A stretch of 64,000 nt of DNA from Pararobbsia silviterrae (GTDB lineage: Bacteria; Pseudomonadota; Gammaproteobacteria; Burkholderiales; Burkholderiaceae): NCBI RefSeq assembly GCF_003628125.1, contig NZ_RBZU01000007.1, forward strand, positions 236,632-300,631, read 5' to 3'. This document shows, one piece after another, positions 36,886 to 44,861 of this stretch. Each line of letters starts with the position of its first letter. The first letter of the stretch is position 1. The notes beneath the pieces were generated by a model that saw only the letters and a list, made by a program, of their open reading frames with translations, searched no databases and was not told the DNA's origin. The position numbers and the translations under genes were made by a program.

Positions 36886-38082
36886 ATGACGCATTCGCCT
36901 CAAATCCGAATTGCCGCCACGTATATGCGTGGGGGCACGAGCAAAGGCGTCTTCTTTCGTCTCGAAGATCTACCCGATCCCGCGCGCGTGCCCGGCGCGT
37001 TTCGCGACGCGCTGCTGATGCGCGTGATCGGCAGCCCCGATCCGTACGGCAAGCAGATCGACGGCATGGGAGGCGCGACGTCGAGCACGAGCAAGACGGT
37101 CATCGTCTCGCGCAGCACACGGCCCGATCATGACGTCGACTATCTGTTCGGGCAGGTCGCGATCGACAAGGCCTTCGTCGACTGGAGCGGCAACTGCGGC
37201 AACCTGTCGGCGGCCGTGGGTCCGTTCGCGATCGCGAGCGGCCTGATCGATGCCGCGCGCATTCCGCTCAACGGCATCATGACCGTGCGCATCTGGCAGG
37301 CCAACATCGGCAAGACCATCATTGCGCACGTCCCCATCACGAACGGCAGCGTGCAGGAGACCGGCGACTTCGAGCTCGACGGCGTCACGTTTCCCGCAGC
37401 CGAAGTGCCGCTCGAATTCATCGATCCGGCAGCCGATGACGAAGGCCCGGGCAGTTCGATGTTTCCTACCGGCCAAGTCGTCGACGACCTCGACGTGCCG
37501 GGTGTCGGCACGCTGCAGGCGACGATGATCAATGCGGGCATTCCGACGATCTTCGTCAACGCGGCCTCGATCGGCTACAAGGGCACCGAGCTCCAGGAGA
37601 TGATCAACAGCGATCCCGACGCGCTTGCGATGTTCGAAACGATCCGCGCGCACGGCGCGCTTCGCATGGGCCTCATCGATCGGCTCGAAGACATCGCGAC
37701 GCGCCAGCACACGCCGAAGATCGCGTTCGTCGCACCGCCGGCCGACTATGTGGCGTCGAGCGGCAAAGCCGTCAGACGCCACGATGTCGATCTGCTCGTG
37801 CGTGCGATGTCGATGGGCAAGCTGCATCACGCGATGATGGGCACGGCCGCCGTCGCGATCGGCACCGCGGCCGCGATACCGGGCACGCTCGTGAATCTCG
37901 CTGCCGGCGGCGGCGCGCGCGAGACGGTCCGCTTCGGTCATCCGTCGGGCACGCTGCGCGTCGGTGCGCAGGCCAAGCGCGACGGCGACGAATGGGTCGT
38001 CACGAAAGCGCTCATGAGCCGCAGCGCGCGCGTGCTGATGGAAGGCTGGATCCGCGTGCCGCTCGACGGTGCCGAGAGCTGA
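36886..38082 (+). CDS. prpF: 2-methylaconitate cis-trans isomerase
   Basis: A 398-residue protein of the diaminopimelate-epimerase fold that isomerises the AcnD product to cis-2-methylaconitate. The start ATG has AAGGA upstream. Conserved blocks are ATYMRGGTSKGVFFRLEDLP, MRVIGSPDPYGKQIDGMGGA, WSGNCGNLSAAVGPFAI (the Cys region), NAGIPTIFVNA and GKLHHAMMGTAAVAIGTAAA. No prpD in the window, so acnD/prpF is the working branch. Last gene of the operon; a strong stem follows two bases after the stop. Confidence 0.96.
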   Translation: MTHSPQIRIAATYMRGGTSKGVFFRLEDLPDPARVPGAFRDALLMRVIGSPDPYGKQIDGMGGATSSTSKTVIVSRSTRPDHDVDYLFGQVAIDKAFVDWSGNCGNLSAAVGPFAIASGLIDAARIPLNGIMTVRIWQANIGKTIIAHVPITNGSVQETGDFELDGVTFPAAEVPLEFIDPAADDEGPGSSMFPTGQVVDDLDVPGVGTLQATMINAGIPTIFVNAASIGYKGTELQEMINSDPDALAMFETIRAHGALRMGLIDRLEDIATRQHTPKIAFVAPPADYVASSGKAVRRHDVDLLVRAMSMGKLHHAMMGTAAVAIGTAAAIPGTLVNLAAGGGARETVRFGHPSGTLRVGAQAKRDGDEWVVTKALMSRSARVLMEGWIRVPLDGAES

Positions 38083-38084
38083 CG

Positions 38085-38129
38085 GCATGCGCGCACACGA
38101 TCGATGTAGGGGATCGTGTGCGTGCATGC
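38085..38129. terminator. Bidirectional terminator-like stem between prpF and the DUF1254 gene
   Basis: An 18-bp inverted repeat with one G-T type mismatch: left arm 38085-38102, right arm 38112-38129, 9-base loop; core GCACACGATC/GATCGTGTGC. It lies between convergent genes, starting 2 bases after the prpF stop. No T-run on either side. Confidence 0.65.
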
Positions 38130-38136
38130 ATCGCGA

Positions 38137-39564
38137 CTACTTGTTCAGCGCGGGCGGGAAATACTTGCCGTTCGCCACATCCGCGGCGGGACCATAGAAC
38201 CGGAACGTCAGGTTGTAGTCGACCGCTTCGACAGTCGGCAGCCAGTTCGTGGCCGGCACGTCGCTCGGCCGCTTCGGTCCGAACGCAAGCGTCAGCGAGC
38301 CGTCCTCGTCGTATTTGACGTGCGATTCCTTGTTGAGCAGATACCGGCGCGTCGGCGTCGGCAGCACGCGGAACGTCTTCGCGTCGACCGCGACGACGGA
38401 CCAGAAATAACGCGCCTTCGATTTCGGCAACGCCGAAGCGGGAAACGTCATCGTGTACGACGTACTGCCGTCGAGATGCTGCGCCGTGAAATAGACGACT
38501 TCATCGCGCGTGTTGGCCCAGATGCCTGCGTAGTTGACGAGCGTGCGCGTCATGTAGTCATCGCCGTAGGTCCCCGCGCGACGCGGATGCGACCATCCGT
38601 TTTGCGACGCCCCCATCGATGCGAGCAGGCTCGGCAGCGCGGGCACCGCCTGTTCATCGACGACGTTCGCGACACGCGCGCGTCCGCTCGCCCCCGACGT
38701 CGACAACGCGCGAACCTTGTCGAGCGTACGCCGAATCGCGTCCATGCCCGAATTGATATCCGGCTCGCCGGCGAGCATCGCATCGGCGCTGTCGAACAGC
38801 TCGACACCCGGTAGCCCCTTGTCGTCGAACGCGGGAATCTCGGGCGGGTTGTCGGGACTGATCGGTTCGCTCCGTCGCAGCACGATCTCGTGCTGAAGGC
38901 GGATCGCTTCGCTCGGCGTCGAGCCGAGTTCGATCCGCGCGAGCGCGCGTGCCGTTTTGCTCGGCAGATCGATGCGCGGCACACCGCGTGCGACGGTGAC
39001 GCCGCTGCCCTTCAGACAGATCGCGAACTTGCCGTACGGATGATCGGGAAACGTGCGCTCATTGATGTTCGCAACAGTCTCGCCCCACCCATTGAGCAAC
39101 TGGAACGTGTAATAGCGACCCTTGATCTTCGGCAACTGAAGGATGTCGCATGTCTTCTCGTCCACGCCGATCCAGGCCTCGGAGTAGACGACATCGAGAT
39201 TCGGATTGGCCCAATTCACGCCACCGGGCTGCCGGTGCACGATCTTGTTCCATTTGAAACCGCCTTCGTCGAGGTCGGCATGTTCCTGCTTCAGGATCAG
39301 CGCGCGCCCAAGCAGGTAGTAGTACGCATCGACGATGTCCTGATCCGATACGTCCGGCGCCGTGATCGCAGGCGCCGCGCCGTTCTTCGAATACTTCGGC
39401 GGCGTCGCGCCACAGGCCGCCAGCGCGCAGCACACCGCGACCGCGAGCGCGGCGCCCCAGCGGCGCGCCTGTGACAAGTCCTGCGGCACATTCGTTGGTG
39501 CAGCCCCGTTCCCCGCGCGGCTCGACTTGCGCCGCTCAACACCCTCTCGATCCGCTGCCGACAT
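38137..39564 (-). CDS. DUF1254/DUF1214 lipoprotein
   Basis: A 475-residue exported protein with the DUF1254 N-terminal half (AYYYLLGRALILKQ, WANPNLDVVYSEAWIGVDEK, GRYYTFQLLNGWGETVANIN) and DUF1214 C-terminal half (MTRTLVNYAGIWANTRDEVV, YTMTFPASALPKSKARYFWS, WLPTVEAVDYNLTFRFYGP). ACGATPP is a lipobox, so it is probably lipidated. I use the ATG at 39564 because a GGAG site precedes it; an ATG ten codons upstream is possible. The biochemical function of this family is unknown. No neighbour suggests a role. Confidence 0.82.
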   Translation of the reverse strand: MSAADREGVERRKSSRAGNGAAPTNVPQDLSQARRWGAALAVAVCCALAACGATPPKYSKNGAAPAITAPDVSDQDIVDAYYYLLGRALILKQEHADLDEGGFKWNKIVHRQPGGVNWANPNLDVVYSEAWIGVDEKTCDILQLPKIKGRYYTFQLLNGWGETVANINERTFPDHPYGKFAICLKGSGVTVARGVPRIDLPSKTARALARIELGSTPSEAIRLQHEIVLRRSEPISPDNPPEIPAFDDKGLPGVELFDSADAMLAGEPDINSGMDAIRRTLDKVRALSTSGASGRARVANVVDEQAVPALPSLLASMGASQNGWSHPRRAGTYGDDYMTRTLVNYAGIWANTRDEVVYFTAQHLDGSTSYTMTFPASALPKSKARYFWSVVAVDAKTFRVLPTPTRRYLLNKESHVKYDEDGSLTLAFGPKRPSDVPATNWLPTVEAVDYNLTFRFYGPAADVANGKYFPPALNK

Positions 39565-39961
39565 AGTGACTCCGTCATCGTGTAATTGCAGCACGGCCAG
39601 ACCGTCCGACCCCGTCTTCGGATGCGATACAGATTAAGAGGTCTGTCACGGTTTCGCCATGCCGATGCCAAGCGAATCCCATGCGCGCAAAGCGATCGCG
39701 CGCGCTCGGCATTGTGACGCAAAGCCGGCCCTGTGCGCAGTGCGCGTGGCGTCGCGGCGCGATCGCGTCGAAGCCCGATCGGTCGAGCGCCGGCTATTTA
39801 TATCAACTTGTGATATATTTCCACGCATCCCTTCTCGCGGTTCCATCCGATCGAGGACGACGTCGAAGCGCGCCGCGCGCAGCACGTTCGGCGTTCGAAT
39901 CGCGTGTTGGGCTCAATCAAGCGCGCCCTTTCGAACGTCTCTCTTTCGACCTCGACCGACC
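39565..39961. other. Divergent intergenic region upstream of the ClC gene
   Basis: About 400 bases between the DUF1254 gene and the ClC gene that should carry both promoters. The only clear structure is the TATATCA palindrome at 39799-39817 in a locally AT-rich patch. The open frame that extends the ClC gene through this region has no protein features. Confidence 0.5.
39799..39817. promoter_or_regulatory. Palindromic candidate operator upstream of the ClC gene
   Basis: TATATCA (39799-39805) and TGATATA (39811-39817) form a perfect 7-bp inverted repeat with a 5-base spacer, in an AT-rich patch 145 bases before the ClC ATG. Its size suits a dimeric MarR- or TetR-like regulator. No such gene is adjacent. 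Confidence 0.45.
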
Positions 39962-41773
39962 ATGAGTCTTGCTTCACACAAGCGCGATTTCGCGACGAAC
40001 GCGCGATTGCCCGGCATGTTTCTGCTGGCCGCCTGCATCGGCGGCGTCAGCACACTCGCCGCCGTCGTGTTGTTGAATCTGATCCGGTTCTTCACGAATC
40101 TCTTTTTCTACGGCACGTTTTCGTTCGCCGAGCGCTCGCCCGCCGATAACGCGCTCGGTCTCGGAGTCGTGCTGATTCCCGTGATCGGCGGCCTCATCGT
40201 CGGATTGATGGCGCGCTTCGGTTCCGAGAAGATCCGCGGCCACGGCATCCCCGAGGCGATCGAAGCGATCCTGTTCGGCAAAAGCAAGATGTCGCCGAAA
40301 GTCGCGGTGCTCAAGCCGCTTTCGTCAGGCATCGTCATCGGCAGCGGCGGCCCGTTCGGCGCCGAGGGGCCGATCATCATGACCGGCGGCGCGCTCGGCT
40401 CGCTGATTGCACAGTGTTTCAAGGTCACGGCTGCGGAACGCAAGACCTTGCTCGTCGCAGGCGCCGCGGCGGGCATGACCGCAGTGTTCGGCACGCCGGT
40501 CGCCGCCGTGCTGCTCGCCGTCGAATTGTTGCTCTTCGAATGGCGTCCGCGCAGTTTCCTGCCCGTCGCGATCGCATGCGCGGTCGCCGGCTTCGCGCGC
40601 GCGGTCTTCTTCGGCACGCAGCCGTTGTTTCCCTTGCAGACCGGCGCGCCGGATGCGTGGACGCTGATCTCGTGCCTCGTCGCCGGTCTGCTGTGCGGGG
40701 CACTCGCATCGAGTCTGTCGGCCGCGTTGTACAAGGTCGAAGATCTGTTCGGCAAGCTGCCGATCCACTGGATGTGGTGGCCCGCGCTCGGCGGCATCGC
40801 GATCGGCCTCGGCGGTCTGATCGAGCCGCGCGCGCTCGGGGTCGGCTACGACGTGATCGGCGATCTGCTGCATCAACACATCGCGCTGCGGATCGCGGTT
40901 GCGCTGCTCATCGTCAAAGCGGTCATCTGGGTCGTCGCGCTCGGCTCGGGGACCTCGGGCGGCGTGCTCGCGCCGCTGCTGATGCTCGGCGCGGGCCTCG
41001 GCACCGTGCTCGCGCATGCGCTCCCGGGCAGCCAGCCCGCGCTCTGGCCGCTCGTCTGCATGGCCGCGACGCTCGGGGCGACGCTCGGCGCGCCGTTGAC
41101 CGCTATCGTGTTCGCATTCGGCCTCACGCACGACAGCAACGCGTTGCTGCCGCTGCTCACCGCGACGCTGGTCGCACACGGTTTTGCCACGGTCACCATG
41201 CGGCGCTCGATCATGACCGAGAAGATCGCGCGGCGCGGATACCACATCTATCGCGAGTACGGCGTCGATCCGCTCGAACGGCACTTCGTCGACGAACTCA
41301 TGACGCGCGATGTCGCGACGATCGATGCGTCAACGCCGATCTCGGACGCGCTGACGACGTATTTCGGACCGACGCAAACGCATCGCGCCTATCCCGTCGT
41401 GCGCGACGGCATGCTCGTGGGCATCGTCGATCGGGCCCGACTCGACCATGGACTGCACGATCGCACACTGCACGATGCATCCGATACGCGGACCCGCGCA
41501 ACGCTCGCCGACGTGTTGCGCGACGCGCATCCGGTCTTTGCGCTGCCCGAGGAAACCTGCCGCCTCGTCGCCACGCGGCTTGCCGTGCATGGCCTCGAAC
41601 GCGTGCCCGTGGTGGCCGACGCGTCGTCGCGCCGACTGGTCGGGATCGTGTCGCGCAGCGATCTGATCAAACCTTCATTGATACATTTCGACGAAGAGCA
41701 CAAGCGCGAGCGCTTTCGACGCGTGCTGCCCGTGAACGACAGGCGCCGGTCCATATTGCGTAAAGCCGGCTAA
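39962..41773 (+). CDS. ClC-family chloride channel/antiporter with CBS domains
   Basis: A 603-residue membrane protein. The ATG at 39962 (MSLASHKRDFATNARLPGMF) is preferred; 101 upstream in-frame codons look non-coding. The ClC core (about 15-435) has the selectivity blocks GHGIPEAIEAILFG, GSGGPFGAEGPIIMTGGALG with the gating Glu, and GSGTSGGVLAPLLMLG. The E. coli GSGIP motif is GHGIP here, with His in place of the anion-coordinating Ser, which could change anion preference. The C-terminal part (about 440-590) holds two CBS domains (MTRDVATIDASTPISDALTT; RLVGIVSRSDLIKPSLIHFD) that may sense nucleotides. Confidence 0.9.
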   Translation: MSLASHKRDFATNARLPGMFLLAACIGGVSTLAAVVLLNLIRFFTNLFFYGTFSFAERSPADNALGLGVVLIPVIGGLIVGLMARFGSEKIRGHGIPEAIEAILFGKSKMSPKVAVLKPLSSGIVIGSGGPFGAEGPIIMTGGALGSLIAQCFKVTAAERKTLLVAGAAAGMTAVFGTPVAAVLLAVELLLFEWRPRSFLPVAIACAVAGFARAVFFGTQPLFPLQTGAPDAWTLISCLVAGLLCGALASSLSAALYKVEDLFGKLPIHWMWWPALGGIAIGLGGLIEPRALGVGYDVIGDLLHQHIALRIAVALLIVKAVIWVVALGSGTSGGVLAPLLMLGAGLGTVLAHALPGSQPALWPLVCMAATLGATLGAPLTAIVFAFGLTHDSNALLPLLTATLVAHGFATVTMRRSIMTEKIARRGYHIYREYGVDPLERHFVDELMTRDVATIDASTPISDALTTYFGPTQTHRAYPVVRDGMLVGIVDRARLDHGLHDRTLHDASDTRTRATLADVLRDAHPVFALPEETCRLVATRLAVHGLERVPVVADASSRRLVGIVSRSDLIKPSLIHFDEEHKRERFRRVLPVNDRRRSILRKAG

Positions 41774-41791
41774 AACGCCGATTAAAAAATC

Positions 41792-41820
41792 TTGATAGGG
41801 AAAAATACCCAGTTTTATAC
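41792..41820 (+). promoter_or_regulatory. Sigma-70 promoter for the HD-GYP gene
   Basis: TTGATA (41792-41797), a 17-base spacer and TTATAC (41815-41820), 104 bases before the ATG at 41925. The spacer contains GGGAAAAATACCC, whose GGG/CCC ends could form a small operator. Confidence 0.6.
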
Positions 41821-41924
41821 GCATGACGAACTGTCAAGCGCCGCTGCTATACTCGGGCAAAGATTTCCGCATGGGCACGATCGGGATCGAATCTACCGAT
41901 TCCAATCGATCGGATTGACGGCAT

Positions 41925-43166
41925 ATGACAAAGGCGCGGCGCATTCCGGTTTCCGAGCTGCGGATCGGGATGCATATCGAAGCACTCGGTGTGTTGTGGC
42001 CACGCCATCCTTTTGCGCGCGGGAGCTTCACGGTCACGACGCTCGGCGAAATCGCCGCGATCAAGGATGCCGGACTGCCGCACGTGCTCGTCAGCGAAGG
42101 CAAGGACCTTTCGCGTCCCGCGTTGACGCCCCGGCCACGCACCACGCCGCTACCGCCCTCCGTTCCTTCGTCCGCGACACCCGCGCCGAGCGCGACGGCA
42201 TTGTCGCGCCTCGTGCAAGAGGAATCGAACGACCCGACGAGTGTCGCCGCCGAAGTCTTCAAGGCACGGCGCATTTGCGCCGAGGCCAAAGAGACCGTGA
42301 TGTCGATGTTCGAAGAGGTCCGCCTCGGCCGCGCGATCGACCCCAAGACCGTCCTGCCGCTCGTGCAGGGCGTCGCCGACTCGATCCAGCGCAACCCGGT
42401 CGCGCTGATCAGCGTCGCGCGCCTCAAGACCCACGACGATTACACGTATCTGCATTCGGTCGCCGTCTGCGCGCTCATGATCGGACTCACGCGTCAGCTC
42501 GGACTCGACGAACGCTCGGTCCTGCTCGCGGGCGCAGGCGGTCTCATGCACGATCTCGGCAAGGCCGCCGTGCCGCTCGATATCCTGAACAAGCCCGGCA
42601 AGCTGACCGATTCCGAATTCGACCTCATGCGGCGTCATTCCGTGGCGGGCAGCGGCATGCTCAAGGAAGCCGGCGCGCCGCTCGAAGTGCAGGACGTCGC
42701 GCTGTATCACCACGAGAAGATGATCGGCGGCGGGTATCCGATCGGGCTCGTCGGCGACGATATTCCGCTATGGGCACGTATGGGCGCCGTCTGCGACGTC
42801 TACGACGCCATCACGTCCGAGCGCCCCTACAAGCATGCCTGGAACCCCGCCGACGCCATCCGCAACATGGCGAACTGGAACGGACACTTCGACCCGCGTC
42901 TGTTCAGCGCGTTTGTCAAATCGATCGGCATCTATCCGGTCGGGTCGCTCGTGCGTTTGACCTCGAACGAACTCGCGGTCGTCATCGAACCCGGATCGAT
43001 ATCGCTGCTCAAGCCGCAGGTCCGCGTGTTCTTTTCGATTCCGTCGAATCGGATCATTCCGGACACCGTTATCGATCTGGCCGCCGATGGCTGCGATATC
43101 CGGATCGTCGGACCCGAAGACCCGAGCCAATGGGGCTTCCCGCACCTCGAAACACTTTGGCAATAA
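41925..43166 (+). CDS. HD-GYP domain protein with DUF3391 N terminus
   Basis: A 413-residue cytoplasmic protein, predicted cyclic di-GMP phosphodiesterase. The N-terminal DUF3391-like part (ISVSELRIGM-type start, here RIPVSELRIGMHIEALGVLW) is followed by a Pro-rich linker (about 62-92), then HD-GYP: YLHSVAVCALM (His177), HDLGK (209-213), RRHSVAGSGMLKEAG, HHEKMIGGGYP (262-272) and CDVYDAITSERPYK. Metal-binding His/Asp residues are intact. The usual HHExxDGxGYP reads HHEKMIGGGYP, with Ile in place of Asp, so activity should be tested rather than assumed. Confidence 0.87.
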   Translation: MTKARRIPVSELRIGMHIEALGVLWPRHPFARGSFTVTTLGEIAAIKDAGLPHVLVSEGKDLSRPALTPRPRTTPLPPSVPSSATPAPSATALSRLVQEESNDPTSVAAEVFKARRICAEAKETVMSMFEEVRLGRAIDPKTVLPLVQGVADSIQRNPVALISVARLKTHDDYTYLHSVAVCALMIGLTRQLGLDERSVLLAGAGGLMHDLGKAAVPLDILNKPGKLTDSEFDLMRRHSVAGSGMLKEAGAPLEVQDVALYHHEKMIGGGYPIGLVGDDIPLWARMGAVCDVYDAITSERPYKHAWNPADAIRNMANWNGHFDPRLFSAFVKSIGIYPVGSLVRLTSNELAVVIEPGSISLLKPQVRVFFSIPSNRIIPDTVIDLAADGCDIRIVGPEDPSQWGFPHLETLWQ

Positions 43167-43172
43167 AGCCTA

Positions 43173-43435
43173 AGAAGCTGTTGCGAAATTAAAGAAGCCG
43201 AGGGTTGAGACGAGACCAACAGACTAACGAACACGCCAAGGACAGGAAGGCCTCGTGAACATGGGCATATCGTTCATAGCGGATTTTCAGGCGTCGAAAC
43301 GAATGCAGCCACGCGATATCGGTGTGCGCGAACGTATGCACACCTTGCAACATCCTTTCGAAAACATCGATGAAGGGCCGCTTCAGCGCCCCGACGACAT
43401 GCAAGCCGCGCAAGCGTCACCGCGCGGCTTGCATG
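43173..43435 (-). pseudogene. IS5-family transposase remnant (C-terminal end)
   Basis: On the minus strand 43189-43413 encodes about 74 residues ending HTDIAWLHSFRRLKIRYERY followed by HVHEAFLSLACSLVCW, which match the C terminus of IS5-family (IS427-like) transposases. The frame stops just upstream at 43417-43419 and the DDE catalytic core is missing. The sequence AGAAGCTGTTGCGAAAT near 43173-43189 looks like one terminal inverted repeat. The element is cut off at a 14-bp hairpin (43398-43435), and no second end is found. It lies 6 bases after the HD-GYP stop. Confidence 0.78.
43398..43435. repeat. Perfect 14-bp inverted repeat at the IS remnant edge
   Basis: CATGCAAGCCGCGC (43398-43411) and GCGCGGCTTGCATG (43422-43435) with loop AAGCGTCACC. 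It coincides with the point where transposase similarity ends. It may be a rearrangement scar or a terminator. Confidence 0.7.
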
Positions 43436-43521
43436 GACTTGTGGCGTAAAGGACACCACCCGTTCGATTCAACGCGATCCAAGTAAAATCGCGAAACGTT
43501 GAAGGACTGTTTCGCTATTTC

Positions 43522-44517
43522 ATGCCTGTCAAATCTCCCCCGCTGCCCGCGCTGCTGTACGGCGAAGCCGATGCAATCCGGCATACCGATGCGCGCAGTC
43601 TCGGAGACCAGATCCAGCGCGTGTTCCCCGGCCTCAACGCCTACGATCCGCTGGGCAATCCGAAGCATTTTTCCGCCAAGAGCCGCGGCATTGCCTTGCC
43701 CGGCGTCCAGGTCGTGGCGAGCGCCATTTCGGCGAGCAGCGTCGATCGCGACGACCAGCAGCAAATGACGCTCATGATTCCGATGGCCGGGCAATGCACG
43801 GTCACGCTCGACGACAAGACATTTTCGTGGGGCGTCGGCCGCGCCGGGATTTATATGCCCGCCTTCGACGGGCGTGTACTCGGTCAAGGCGATGCCCGCA
43901 GCCTGCTCATGTTCAATCCCCAGCGCGACGCACTTGAACGCACGGCCCGCGCCATGTTCGGCCTGGCTGCCGACGAACCCGTTGACTTGTGCGCAGACGC
44001 GCCTCGCCTCGTGGGCGTCGACGTGGCGGGACACAGCCTCGAACCCGTATGGCGGGGACTCGGCGCCCTCATCGATGCGTATCGCGGCGATGCGGCCCTG
44101 CTTGCGCGTCTCGGATTCGACGACATCATCAAGCGGCATCTGGTCGCCCTGTTGCGCCCCGACATGACGGCACCCCACGCGCTCGGGTCAAAGGTCGAAA
44201 AGCGGCTGCGCCGCGAGGTCATCGACGACCTCTGCGATGCAATGCGCAGTCAACCCGGCAAGCGCTGGACGCTGACCGAGATGGAAATCCTCAGCGGTCT
44301 GTCGGCGCGCGCCTTGCAATACATGTTCAAGGCACGCTTCGGATGCAGCCCGATGGACTGGCTGCGAGAACAACGCCTGCAACTCGCGCGCCGTCGTCTG
44401 CTTCAAAACGATTTCGTAACGATCAGTCAACTCGCGCAAGACTGCGGCTTTGGCGCGGCAAGTCAATTTTCCGGGCTCTACAAAGCGCGCTTCGGGGTGA
44501 CGCCGAGTCGCACGTAA
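43522..44517 (+). CDS. AraC-family transcriptional regulator
   Basis: A 331-residue regulator. The first 220 residues form a ligand domain of the AraC_binding_2 type (LMIPMAGQCTVTLDDKTFSW, GRAGIYMPAFDGRVLG). The C terminus has the double helix-turn-helix: TEMEILSGLSARALQYMFKA and QLAQDCGFGAASQFSGLYKA. It precedes the adenylate-forming enzyme and autotransporter genes on the same strand and may regulate them through the paired TTGCGCAA sites between. Ligand unknown. Confidence 0.88.
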   Translation: MPVKSPPLPALLYGEADAIRHTDARSLGDQIQRVFPGLNAYDPLGNPKHFSAKSRGIALPGVQVVASAISASSVDRDDQQQMTLMIPMAGQCTVTLDDKTFSWGVGRAGIYMPAFDGRVLGQGDARSLLMFNPQRDALERTARAMFGLAADEPVDLCADAPRLVGVDVAGHSLEPVWRGLGALIDAYRGDAALLARLGFDDIIKRHLVALLRPDMTAPHALGSKVEKRLRREVIDDLCDAMRSQPGKRWTLTEMEILSGLSARALQYMFKARFGCSPMDWLREQRLQLARRRLLQNDFVTISQLAQDCGFGAASQFSGLYKARFGVTPSRT

Positions 44518-44861
44518 TTCAAACGAAGTTCGCACGACGTCCATCCGTCGAAGCCGGCTTGCTCATCGGTGTGCACCGCAATGCGCAACCGCTTTTTCCG
44601 CGCGCGGCGCACACGACTTTTCCCCGCCTGAAATCCCAACCCCGCCGCCAATAGCCGAAGCATTAACGGCAATGCACGCGCGTTCTTTAGGCCGAAACTC
44701 GCGCCAGCGCCGATATTTTTTCGGTCTCAAATTATTTATCCTGAATTGCGCAAAACAGATAGCGGGTTGCGCAATCCGTGTATTCGAGCGCATCGCGCCT
44801 TGTTATAAATCCGCAAAAAACACGGTCACGCCGTGAGCCAGGCCAACCGGCATAGGCGCGT
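44518..44861. other. AT-rich regulatory gap before the adenylate-forming enzyme gene
   Basis: 344 bases without a gene, AT-rich from about 44710 to 44820. It contains two TTGCGCAA palindromes, a TATAAA (44804-44809) that could be a -10, and a small CACGG/CCGTG stem at 44821-44835. It probably carries the promoter for the following two genes. Confidence 0.5.
44746..44774. promoter_or_regulatory. Two TTGCGCAA palindromes 21 bases apart
   Basis: Perfect 8-bp palindromes at 44746-44753 and 44767-44774, two helical turns apart, upstream of the adenylate-forming enzyme gene and downstream of the AraC gene. Candidate binding sites for the AraC regulator or another dimeric factor. Confidence 0.5.

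Noticed and set aside
41761-41787. Possible flagellar sigma-28 promoter (TAAAGCCG...GCCGATTA)
   Set aside because: The spacing is 8 bases instead of 11 and a better sigma-70 promoter lies just downstream.
43274-43459. 61-codon minus-strand frame through the IS remnant
   Set aside because: It is out of frame with the transposase similarity, which lies in the frame ending at 43189.
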